64,000 bases of DNA from Euleptes europaea (lineage: Eukaryota; Chordata; Lepidosauria; Squamata; Sphaerodactylidae): positions 24,471,461-24,535,460 of the forward strand of contig NC_079325.1 of the NCBI RefSeq assembly GCF_029931775.1, read 5' to 3'. Below the pieces are notes generated by a model. The model had not been told where the DNA came from, searched no databases, and saw nothing but the letters and a program-made list of their open reading frames with translations. The number at the start of each line of letters is the position of its first letter. Position 1 is the first letter of the stretch. Made by a program: the position numbers and the translations under genes. Shown here piece by piece: positions 1-10,800 of this stretch.

Positions 1-307
1 AGAGATCTGGCAATCACCCCCCCCCCGGAAATGGCCCCAACCACCGACATTCTATCCCCCCCCGGAGCAAAGCGAACTAAGTCAGCCCCCCGCCACTCAT
101 TGGCCAATCGCATCTCGCACGGTCCGGCTCCCAACCAATCCACGCGAAGCGGGCAACGGAGGGGGAGGGGTGGTGCCGCCGCCGCCGCTTGAAGAGAAAC
201 GAACTCTGAATCCAGCTTTTGGCCCATTCGCTCGTATACGGTAAGCACCACTGAAGGGAAAGGTCCGGGGAAAGGAAGGAGGGGGAGGAAATGAAAGCCC
301 CACTCAC
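1..307 (-). other. BNIP3L: BNIP3L intron 1, 5' part
   Basis: Intron sequence following the GTGAGT donor; it runs off the left edge. It is still GC-rich (continuation of the CpG island), with C-runs near 17-27 and 55-63. There are CCAAT/ATTGG cores near 99-108 and 135-139. No exon was recognised in it. Confidence 0.7.
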
Positions 308-392
308 TGTTCAGGCCCGGCTCGGCAGGCGTCCCCTCAGGCGGCAGGTTGTTGTTATTGTTGTGGTGAGGCGAGTCCTGAGGGGAGGACAT
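308..392 (-). CDS. BNIP3L: BNIP3L (NIX) coding exon 1, partial gene
   Basis: First coding exon of the outer-mitochondrial-membrane BH3-like mitophagy receptor NIX, which recruits LC3/GABARAP and is needed for mitochondrial clearance. Seen: ATG at 392-390, then 28 codons beginning MSSPQDSPHHNNNNN, ending in GLN plus one base, then donor GTGAGT (307-302). Human BNIP3L exon 1 likewise begins MSS, carries HNNNNN and ends at GLN|S, so the polyasparagine tract, end residues and phase 1 junction all match. The segment before the Asn tract is different and the exon is about five codons shorter than human. The LIR, BH3-like and transmembrane parts are in later exons beyond the left edge. Orientation and position downstream of PPP2R2A match human synteny. 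The exon is short, so identity rests on these matches plus synteny. Confidence 0.85.
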
Positions 393-900
393 GGCGACGG
401 GAGGGGCGGGGGGGAGAAGCGTCTCGCCGCGAGCTCGGAGCTCTCTGGTCTGAGGCAGCAGCGGCGGCGAGGACAACAACAACAAAAACAAGACGGAGCC
501 CGAGCTGTGTGCGCGAAGAGCCCCGGCCAGCGACCCCGCCCCCACGGCGCCCCGCCCCTTTGCCTCCGGTGCGCACGCGCGCCGGCGGGCACGCCCACGC
601 GCCGGCGCGCAGGCACCGCCCCTTAACCGCCTCGGACCCTTTTTCCTCCCTGACGCCGCTCACGTCCGCGAGGGAGGCGGTTGGCCTTGGCGGCAAAAGC
701 GCATGCGTCGCTCACGTCCCACCATCTCCCACCCCCCCGCAGAGCTGAGGTGGCCAACGCGTACTGCGCACGCGCTGACCGACAGGCCGAGCGTGCGCCG
801 GCAAGCGTCCTTGCGGCCCTAGTGCGCATGCGCAGGTTAGTTTTTTTAAAAAAAGATTTGCCGCGCCTGCGCACATTCGGAAAGCAGCTTGCAATTTCCA
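393..900 (-). promoter_or_regulatory. BNIP3L: BNIP3L CpG-island promoter and 5' UTR
   Basis: Dense CpG sequence directly upstream (higher coordinates) of the BNIP3L start codon, fading after about 900. It holds GC boxes near 534-543 and 549-560, four NRF1-like elements (699-873) and two ACGTG cores on the minus strand (661-665, 713-717) that fit the HIF response-element core. BNIP3L is a known hypoxia-induced gene; use of these particular cores is inferred. No TATA box is evident, so the exact start site cannot be placed. Confidence 0.75.
699..873. promoter_or_regulatory. Cluster of four NRF1-like sites
   Basis: The canonical palindrome TGCGCATGCGCA occurs at 823-834. Near matches are GCGCATGCGT at 699-708, TGCGCACGCGCT at 765-776 and GCGCCTGCGCA at 863-873. 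NRF1 (nuclear respiratory factor 1) binds this motif in CpG-island promoters and drives many mitochondrial genes. That fits a mitophagy receptor promoter, but binding is inferred. Confidence 0.6.
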
Positions 901-3800
901 GAGGCTGCCTTGCTCAGAGCTAGCGTCCCCTAGGTTACAGGATTTCCTCTGTTGCCTATGGAAGATAGCCGGAACAATAAGTTTCTGCCGCAGAAGCTTG
1001 CTTTTCCATCAACCTCTCTCCCACAACCCTTCATTTTCATGAGATTTCACTACTACATGCAGGAGGCTACCTGCTTGGTTTTGTTTAGGCACTACTAATG
1101 ATGCATAACAGGGTGATGTTGCGATAGGATCATCAATAAATCAACAGAATTCACCAGGTTAGTATTTCCTTGTTGTACCTTAATGGCAGTTGATTTGACA
1201 CATGAAGCATTGCCCTTCAGAAGGCGAAGTTCAGCCATAGTGGGCTAGAGCCCAGCAATTTGGTGATGCTTGAGTAGGTAAGCAGATAGGGGGAAGATAA
1301 AGTAATATGACAAACATGCATACAACTGGGGAAAAGCAGCATGCATTCAAACTAGAAAGCGATCATCACACAAAAGAACACACATCCTTTAGCATAGCTG
1401 CTCAGAATTAAAGAATACGCTACCTTAATTTGCAGGTTTTAATGATCAAATTGGCAGTAAAGCCAAGAACAATCCCAGCCCTTTTCAGCTGATCAGTTTA
1501 CAATACCATAAACATGCAACTGCCCTTTGTTGTACTAAATTATAGACATGTCCCTTCAAGGCAGCAATATCGCAGCATTTTATAACTAGAGAAGTGCAAA
1601 TTCATCAGTCCCTTGTTATTAATGCACAAAATACATGCAACGGCGACAAGCACCTACCAGCTAGTGATCAATACTGATGAGGAAGCCATGCCTTCCTTTG
1701 TGGCTGCATTATTTAACAAGTACTTATAATGACTGTAGCCACGTGTGCCCATTTTCTGCACCCAAACACTCAGCATTTTTACTGCTATATTGACACAGCT
1801 CAAAACCACCACTGATGCTTATGCATTCCTTTCTACCTTCTCCCATGACACGCATACAAATTCCGTACATTATAGTTTTTCCGCTTACAGTTCTGGGTCA
1901 AAGCCAGTATAGCACCAAAGCAATAAACTCCACCACTCTTACCAACCAATCTGCTTTCCACCTGTAGGGAGATTAGTAGAACCCCAAGTGCAATCCCAGG
2001 TGAACACTAAACATCTGTGTGCCATGCCTAAAATATTGTTATCACCTGGCTTGTCAATTGTTGACCACTTGACCGCCCCCTGCAAGGCCTTCTCATTTCT
2101 TTGCATGCTAGACATGGCTAATTCCAACATCAATGACTTTCAAATAAGATCTGGTTTAATAAGGTGGCCTTACAGCTCTGTACTATGCCTGTTTGGAGTC
2201 CCCATCAGTGGGGCCAGCTCCAAAATAAGTGTGCATGGAGCCACCTAGTTGCAATACAGTAATTTTTGTCACTGAAGCTGAATGCATTTTTGTCTCATCC
2301 ATCTCAGTGGCAAGACATCCAGGGTGATCTACAGTGGGGAAAATAGCCCTGTCCAGGCAACTCAACTGAAAAAGCCCAAGTAAACAGAAAATCATTTGAA
2401 TACTGAAGGAGGTCAGAGGGCATCTTTGGCTTAAATCACAGACACCACTTTAGACAAAGGTTCAGCCATGCAGATGGATAGTCATGTGGTATGGATTCCG
2501 AGTGGAAACTGTGTTGCTTACAAAGGCTGCCTCCAGATATCTCAACTAATTCTAGCTTGTGGCAACCAAAAACCATCACCACCTTTTTCTGCTTCTTGCC
2601 ACTCTCCTGCCTCTCAACAGGGAGTATATTCTCCCTATACTGCCATCTCTGTGGCCATGCAGTTACAAGGGGCAATACTACACTACAGACTTTGCAACAA
2701 AGTGGTTGGATCCAGACAGCTTTTTTCCCACTCATTCTCAATTTCTTTTCCTACTACCATCTCACTCCTGCATGGCTTTTGTCTATGCAGGTCCCATGAT
2801 CAAAGATGTCTGCTCCCTCCCTTTTTCATCAGTGGGAAACTGGCTGGATCCAATACAAGATTAGTAGAAAATTTGAATAAGCAGTTATAGACCCTAGCTG
2901 GAAATCTGTTTGGTTCCAAACAAACCCATTTGATAGATGGTATGTATTTGCATGTCATGATTAACCAGGATTCAATCAAACAAACTTTTATCATGTCTGA
3001 ATGCAGCCACAACGCAGCAAGTGGACCTGAATGAAGAATACAATGTGCAATATGGTGCCTAGCCCTTTAAGAGTTGGTACATCTTACAGACCACTACCAA
3101 AATCTTATGTGAGTTTTGGTCCTGAAACATTTTCTGATCACCATGACTTTAAATTCATCTTTAATGGCAAGAATTTTGAAAGGCCAAATGAAAGAAACAC
3201 TCATAAAAAGGTAAAACTACATTTCCATTTAAGTTACTGGCAGCAACAAAAATACAAAATATATATAGGGGCACTCAGAACGCAGAATAGATTTTTTTCT
3301 ATTTAAATCATTTTATATTAAATTTTGTATGACATACTGTTTAACAACAAGAAGTTTCAACGACATTTTAAAAAGAACAAAATGCATATGAGAGTCTGTA
3401 TCCTAACGAAGGCATTAAATGAAATTAGAACAAAGGGGTTAAACACAGGAAAATGGTTAGTCCCATAAAACCTTACTTGTAGTCTACAAATTCATCCCTG
3501 TTCTGAATGTTAACAGATGGGAGGGGGGAAATAGAAGAAAGGAAGGTTGATTATTAAGATGGCATGAATTACTGTTCAATATTATAACAGAATCCAAAGC
3601 ATCCTAAAGAGCTTTTCAACCAACACTTAATAAATACTAAAGTGACATTTTAGAGTTTTCATATAGGAATGAAAAAAAAACCTTCCCTTTTCCTTTATGA
3701 AATATAATACTGGTTAAAACCATTGTCAAAACATTTCATCATCATGCATTTAAAATTAAAAAAATGAGGATTTATATGAAGAGGTAGATTAAAAAGAAAA
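901..3800. other. Intergenic spacer between PPP2R2A 3' end and BNIP3L promoter
   Basis: AT-leaning sequence with no gene, RNA gene or repeat family that I recognise. Short reading frames here have no recognisable protein content. The part near 3300-3800 is very AT-rich and could be an extended PPP2R2A 3' UTR if a more distal polyadenylation site is used. Confidence 0.5.
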
Positions 3801-3815
3801 AAAACGATTCACCAT

Positions 3816-4556
3816 TCTTTGTCACTTTTATTCAGTAGATTTTTCTTCTCCCCTAAAGTTTCTCATTTTTTAATGCCAGACATGGCAAGGAGTGATTACA
3901 GTCAAACAGTTTATTAAAACATTTTGCTCTTTGCAACACAGTCGCCCTTTACCACTGACCCATTTCATGTGCTTTTTCTTTTCTCTATACACCACCACCA
4001 GGGCTGGGGGGGGGTTAGGAATGGGGTTTAAAAGGAGAGGGGAGGAGTCCAGGAGGTGGAGGAGGAATGCTACAAGCCACAGCAAGAACGAGCTGTTATT
4101 TAATAATAAAACGGGGCCACAAATAATACAGTAATGAGGTTACACAATTAAATCCCACAGCATGACTTGAAGGCTTTTTTTTCTCCCGTGGTTGACGTCA
4201 TCACAATGGAAGGCATAAAAACTGGAGGAACCAAGTGTTGAGACAGTCAGACTCTAGTCCATTAGGCAAGATGGTGGAACAAGTCATTTTTTAAAAAAGT
4301 GCCCTGCCCTCACCAGAATGGCTAGCAGACACGGAGAACTCCCCAGCAGAGAGACCACCCATGTAGCTATCTATAAAAGTGTGTTGTCAATATGGCACGT
4401 TTGTTTTTTTAAACACTGGAAAAAAGGATCACCAAATGGACTGCCATTTCTCTCTCGCTCTCCATTTTCATCCCTCTATTGTTTAACAGTTACAAATGCT
4501 AGATTCATCTATCTGATCTATGCAGGAAGTGGACTCCTCTGCTAGGAATGCTAGCC
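3816..4556 (-). other. PPP2R2A: PPP2R2A 3' UTR
   Basis: Sequence following the TAG stop (4559-4557). It is free of recognisable interspersed repeats, unlike nearly everything else in the gene, as expected for transcribed UTR. The left limit is set about 10-20 bases beyond the second AATAAA signal; use of the first signal would end the message near 3890. A TGACGTCA octamer lies inside it near 4194. Confidence 0.55.
3827..3915 (-). terminator. PPP2R2A: Two candidate polyadenylation signals
   Basis: AATAAA occurs on the minus strand at 3915-3910 and again at 3832-3827, about 640 and 725 bases past the stop codon. Either would give a 3' UTR of a size typical for this gene. Which is used cannot be decided from sequence. 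Confidence 0.5.
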
Positions 4557-4836
4557 CTAATTCACTTTGTCTTGAAATATATACAAGTTGTTTGTAGTGG
4601 CAACAGCAATGATGTTTTCCTTGGGATGCCAGGCCGTGTGTAGAATCTTCTTGTTGAAATCTAGACTGTCGACACTAATCTCATCCTTCTTCCGTTTGCC
4701 GCTCGCGCAGACTTTCCGGGGCTTCAAAACGGTGCGGGGCTTGTTGTTTTCCCGTGATGCTTCTAAAGTGATATCTCGCTTGGTGTTCCTATCAAACATT
4801 CTGAAGAAATTGTTATAGGAGCCTGTCATTACAACA
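4557..4836 (-). CDS. PPP2R2A: PPP2R2A exon 10 (last coding exon)
   Basis: Encodes residues 357-448 plus the last base of S356. It supplies blade 6 ([15 protein letters not shown]) and blade 7 ([13 protein letters not shown]) and ends QDKVN then TAG. The acceptor is TTTTTTTTAG at 4837 onward. A basic stretch GKRKKDE sits in the loop between blades, as in the mammalian protein. Confidence 0.98.
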
Positions 4837-7800
4837 CTAAAAAAAAGAGAGAGGGAAAGAGAACAAGACAAAAGATGTTCAGCATCACTGAATGCATTTC
4901 TTACATTAAGCTGCTCTTGCAGGGCTTTATCCCACATGGTCGTGTATTGTGACTATTTACTAGAGGCTAAAAACAGGTCTACCATTTAAATCCCAGCAGT
5001 GGGCCAAATGTAATTTTCCAAAGAGTTATCTGCATTTTTAAAATATTTGGTATCACGTGAATGTTAAAACCCAGCTATGTTACAGGGTTTCCATTTTTTT
5101 AAAAAACACTTTAATTACATTAAACCTTTTCAAGCATACTACTGTACTTGTGCATGGACACATGGCAGGTGTGTGTATATAAGAACTGAACTTTGGACAT
5201 GGCATTTCCACTTCAAAAAATGTAATGGTAACAATGGCTTGGATCAAGCAGAAAGTCTCTGCTAATGGAAGGAGAAATGATTTTCACTAATTCCCCTTTG
5301 CAGCCCCAGATCTCCTACTCCACCCTCCTGCTGTTCCTGTAGGGTACCCTCCCCCCCCCCAGAGGCAGTATTCTGGGGATCACTTTGGGCTGTAGCAGGA
5401 TGGGGAGGCAAAAAAGTTCCTGTTCTCCTGACTGAAATCTCTTTGTAGCGATTTACAGCAGGTTCCAAGCCTCTGGAATAAAACATTTAACATATGTACT
5501 CTGAATTCTTATACAAATTTACCTAGTAAATAGTAAATAATATATAGTAAATAATAAATAATATATATGGACCATGAAAACTGCCATGTGTACAGGTGCT
5601 CCTTGTGCCAGAAAGCACAGTGGGTTGCCTCAGCCCAGGTGAAAGTCAGCAAGAGGTTAAAGTTTACTCTGCCCCTTTCCCACCCTCCATGGAAACCTTC
5701 TCCCAAACCTGGCTTAGGCTAAAGTGGGAAGCAGAGAGCAGAAAACCTTTCAGCCCCGGTGAGCCTCTAAGTTACCTGACCAACAAGGAACCCTTCCAAC
5801 CTCCGACCACACTCTAAGTTACACTTACCTGTCCGATCCGTTCCAACAGCACTCGAATTTGTCAAAAATGCAGTCATTTTCATATAACGAACAAAGTTTA
5901 CTTCTGAGGTATTCGTGCACCTGCAAGCAGTTGGGGGAGGGGAGGGAGACAGCACTGAGTAGAGAAAGGAAATACAGGCCAATAGACCAACTCAACAGAA
6001 CAATAATTCCTTGAACCTTGAATAAAGGAGATCCACCAGACTGTACACACTTCTGTCCCAAGACACATAACACTGGGCTGGGGAAATTGTGCCATCAAAG
6101 CCTTGTCCAACCATACAAGCTGATGCAGAATGGTGGTTTTGAAAATGAGCTGTGGTCTAGGCAGTCCCTGGCTCAAATGTCACCTGTCTCACAAAATCAC
6201 TAGGTGGCTTTAGGCAAGTGATCCACTCAGCCTCAGCCTTCACGCCCATGATGTGGATAATACAGGCCGACCTTCCAGCATTGTTGTACGGAGAACCTGA
6301 CTCTTCCATTTTCACTTGCATCTGCTGCTCTTTAAGCTATCAAAATGCTGCTCTGGAGAATCCCTTAAACTTCAGGACCAGCTTCTGGGGGACATAGAAG
6401 GCTTTGCTAGGAAGGTCTTTGGATTCCAACCAAGCAGGATCTAACTGCGTACTTGGTTGCAATCTTGCCCATTTGCTTATTTAACATAATGTCCAACAGA
6501 GCCTTGAACTATTCTGCAAAACATCTATTTTATCTTTCTTAGCATCCATAAGCCCTGACCTGGATGGCCCAGGCTAGCCTGATCTCGTCAGATCTCAGAA
6601 GCTAAGCAGGGTCAGCCCTGGTTAGTACTTGGATGGAAGATCACCAAGGAATACCAGGGTTGCAGAGGAAGGCACTGGCAAACCACCTCTGTTAGTCTCT
6701 TGCCATGAAACATCCTCCCCCCCAAAAAAAGGGTCGCCATAAGTCGGCTGCGACTTGACGGCACTTTACACACACACAGCATGCATAAATGAGTTCCATT
6801 ATCCCAACAAAACCCAAAAAGTGACTCTGAACAGTCATTTGTTAAACAAGGATACTTAAAGGCTCACAGTGCTACTCTCGAAATGGGGGGAAATGTACTG
6901 ATGAGCATTTTCTCTGCTTACCTGGTACGTTTCCACAGGTCTGTTTTCCATATTTAAATCCCAGATTTTCACAGACAGATAGTCCCTAGTCATCATATAT
7001 CGGCCACTATGGCTGAATTTGACATCCGATATGGAGGAGATGATTTCAGAGAAAAATGACCGGTTGCTGGGGTCTTCAGGTTCTTCAAAAACTGCAAGTA
7101 TGGGACAACCATGCCAATTTGACATTTGTATCTATTCAGGGTGAATAACCTCATGCACATATTTTAAAAAAACAAAACTGCAAAATGACTACTAAAACAC
7201 AGCTGCCCAGTAAAACATTTCCTAAGGCAATTCGAGAGACTGAAGAAGTATTCTTAAAGCGGGGAGGAATTACCTCCCTATGGACCTGGTGACAACTTCC
7301 AGGAGACGTATAAGTGGGCCTAGGTACCTTCTGAGATAAACAAAATGACTTTTAAAAAACAAATGCATCAACATGATTTTTGTGCCAAGAAAAACAGATG
7401 CCTGCCATCCTGTATAAAATATGCAAACCAAACAAATGTCTACATTGTCTAATTTGCATTATTTACCTTGTCATTTACATCTCCCAGGGGAGAGTAATAA
7501 GCCATTCATAGCCATGAAGCCCTGCATCCTCAACCACGAAGAAGTCTTACTCTGCAAAATGTTGGAGGGAGGGATGGCACACTTTCAAATGTATCTTTGA
7601 GGTCATATGGACCAGAAATTTAAGAAACCCTTTTTTAAAGTCATGAAAAGTCGCAATCTGCACAGGGAACAGAGTTCTACCACAGTACCAAGTTCCGTAC
7701 TTGGTTTTCACTCACAGAACCCTAGTACACATACGGTTATAGTGTGTAAAGTTTCTCACCCACCCATTCAGCTCAGCTTGTGTATTGCCTCGATTGCCCT

Positions 7801-10800
7801 TTGATGCATGTTACCTCGAAGCCCAATCCAGGCAACATTATAGATTTGTGCTACTCAATTCCACTGCATTACAATCAGCAAATCTTGGGACAGCCACATG
7901 CTGCCCTGTCATGCTGCATGACAGTGAGTGGAACGGACAAGAATATTCGCAACTATATGCCATTTTTTTTGCAGGGTTGCAGGTGGGGCTTAAGAAGCAC
8001 TCTTTCCTCCCCTTACATCGCCACTGTTCTACCCTAGCAAACAAAAATGGGTTTGTCAGGATTGTAACAACTACTCACGTTTTGAATGCCTATCGCAGAG
8101 TGCCGACGCCCGCATGTCACACAGACGTATTGTTCCTTTACTGCTGCTGTATACGAATGTGTTACAGCTGTTTGGATGGAATTCTGCTGCCGTTATCACT
8201 TCAGTTAATTCTTCCATGTTGGCAGGCTTAATATCTACAATATCTAAAGATTTTTGACGTTAAGAGCTCTTATTTTCATCAAGTTTCATAGCATGGTATT
8301 GAACAGGGCATAACTCTTACAGCCTAAGGAGGAGAATGGATTTTTGGAGGAGAACACTATGCAGGCAAGATTGGACCGTGCTAATCTTCAGCTGCTCAGC
8401 CATTTCTGAAGTGGATTTATTAGTGCCATCTCATCAATCTGATTGGCCAGGGGCTGACGGGAGTTGCAGTCACACACAGTGTGGCAGGAACGCTGCTATT
8501 CCTACTCCATGCTGTTTAACACCCAAAGGTGATACAGCCCCAGTCTTCAGGTTTATCATTTCCATTCAAGGCTCTTTCGCTTGCTCCTGCCACCACCATA
8601 CATATACTAGCAAAGAGTCTATGTATGACACATGGCCCTGGAAGTAGCACACTCGACACAGGTATGGTGGCTCACAAATCTTTTGTCCCACAAAATTCCG
8701 AACAAGACACTTTGTGAAGACAGGACTCCCTTTAAGCCACTCTGGAGGTCACACCTTGTCAGAACTGTGCAGATCCAAACTTTTCCTCCTTCTATTCATG
8801 TAATGGTGGAGCGGGATCTGGATGTCCCTGGTTCAAATCCCCACTCTGACATGGAAGCTTGGTTGGTGACCCTGCCATGGACACTTGGTTGGTGACTGCA
8901 CTGTCAAACTCATCTACCCCACTGAGTTGTCCTTGTGAGGATAAAAAGGAGGAATAGAAAACAGTGTTGGGCAGAGGAGGGGAGAAAAGGATTGTAAGCT
9001 GCTTTGGGTTCCCAATGAAGAGAAAAACGGTATAAATATCTAGATAAATAAGAATACAAAATAAAAATACAGGCAGCCAAGATGTGTTGATTTGTTAAAA
9101 AAACAAATAACCGACCATGAGTTGGATGGTGGAGTTACAGAACAAGACCAGATAGCCAGGGTTCTTCTTGTCTCCTTCCTTGGATGTCATTGTCATTGTC
9201 GTCGTCATCATCAAACCCTCCCCAAACCATTTTGCCAGTTTTCTGCCTTTCCTTAATATACAATATGCCAATAAGTTATTTGGTAGCTAGAAAACATAAC
9301 TTTAAGCATTATTTCACCTTAACCCTGCTTGTGCTCCAATTACCTCTTCAACAGTCCAAAACCAACAAAACAACAAAAAAACTCATACATTAGATAACAC
9401 TACTGGACAATTCATTTACGCCGAACCATAACATGTTTTGTTTGGAAGGAGGGGGGAGAAGAGGAAAAAAGGATACTAAAACTTCTGTCCGTAATTTCTA
9501 GGTGCCACAAATTAATCCGCAGGTCATCTGCAGACAGGTACGTTTCATAATCACTATTGATGGAGATAGAATTGATGTGGTACGTGTGGGCATTGGCAAA
9601 TATCCTTCGCGGACTGGCTTCCACCATGAGATCCATGGGCCTGAATACTGGCACCTGCAAGACACAGGAGAATGGATACACGTGCAACTGAACAGAAAGA
9701 CCAAGTGATGACAACACACCTTCCCATGCATCATTCAGCAACAAAGATGGGAAGCCAGTGGACACTCATGCTAGGAGAGACATGGAATGACAGGCATTTT
9801 TAAAAAAAGATCATGCAGGGAAATGACCAGCGCATATCACTCAATATCGTTATAGGCACGGTGACCATAATCACCAAAAATCTTGATCTTTGAAAGCAAA
9901 GCACCATCACCAGTCCTTGAAAAACTAGGCAGGCCTGACAGGATGCTGATCTTTTAGTGGCTTGTCCAAAAGGCCTCGTCAGAAAGTAAACAGCCTGGCT
10001 GTGTTACATAGTGGACGTGGCAGCAGGAAGGTTAACGTGACAAAGGATGCAGCTACTCACCCGTAATGTTGTGACTGTAGTGGGGTCCCTGTACCGCCCA
10101 TCTTCTTCTTTCAAGTTATAGCCTTCGGGTCTTTTGTCCCTTTCACTGATTTTCCACAATTTTATTGTTTTGTCTGAAATATATTTCAGCAATCAAACAA
10201 GCGGCATTATAGGAATGCTTCAGCTCTTCATCAATACATTCAATTGATCATATGAAGTTGCTTCATACCATTAGTCTATCAAGGTCAGCGTTATATCTAC
10301 TCAGATCGGCACTGGCTCTCCAGGGTCTCTTTAATTGGAGATTGAACCTGAGACTATCCTGCACACACAACCATATTTTCTACTACTAAGATATAACCAT
10401 CTCTGCTAGGGAAGAAGTGTATAGCTATGAACTGAAACCAGGTGCAGGAAACAGAAGTGTATCTTGTAGCTCAGCAGCCCTTGTTGGGGCCCAATCTGAA
10501 ACTACAATTCTAAAGGGGAAAAAAACTGTTTTCAGATGATTCACACACGTTCCAGCAGGTGCTTGCTTAGAAGAGACATTCCCTCCTGGGTAAGAAAAAT
10601 GCTTTTCCAATGTGGTTCCTGCTGCCCACAGTTTTGTAAAATACTTAAATTAAAAATAGTTTCCTTAAAAAAAAAAATGTTGCCGCCTCAATCAAGAATC
10701 CCTTAGAAACTGATCAACCAAACTGACTAGGCATTTCAGCCCTAATATTCTTTAAAGCACACAATTAAAATGTCTTAAGGGCACACATCAAAACAAGAAC

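Noticed and set aside
311-696. Long open frames on both strands in the left CpG island (101, 111 and 113 codons)
   Set aside because: Low-complexity Arg/Ala/Pro products in GC-rich sequence; the BNIP3L exon in another frame explains the region.
6556-6670. 5S rRNA gene
   Set aside because: The head is diverged and fused to a BovB-like tail, so it is a 5S-derived SINE.
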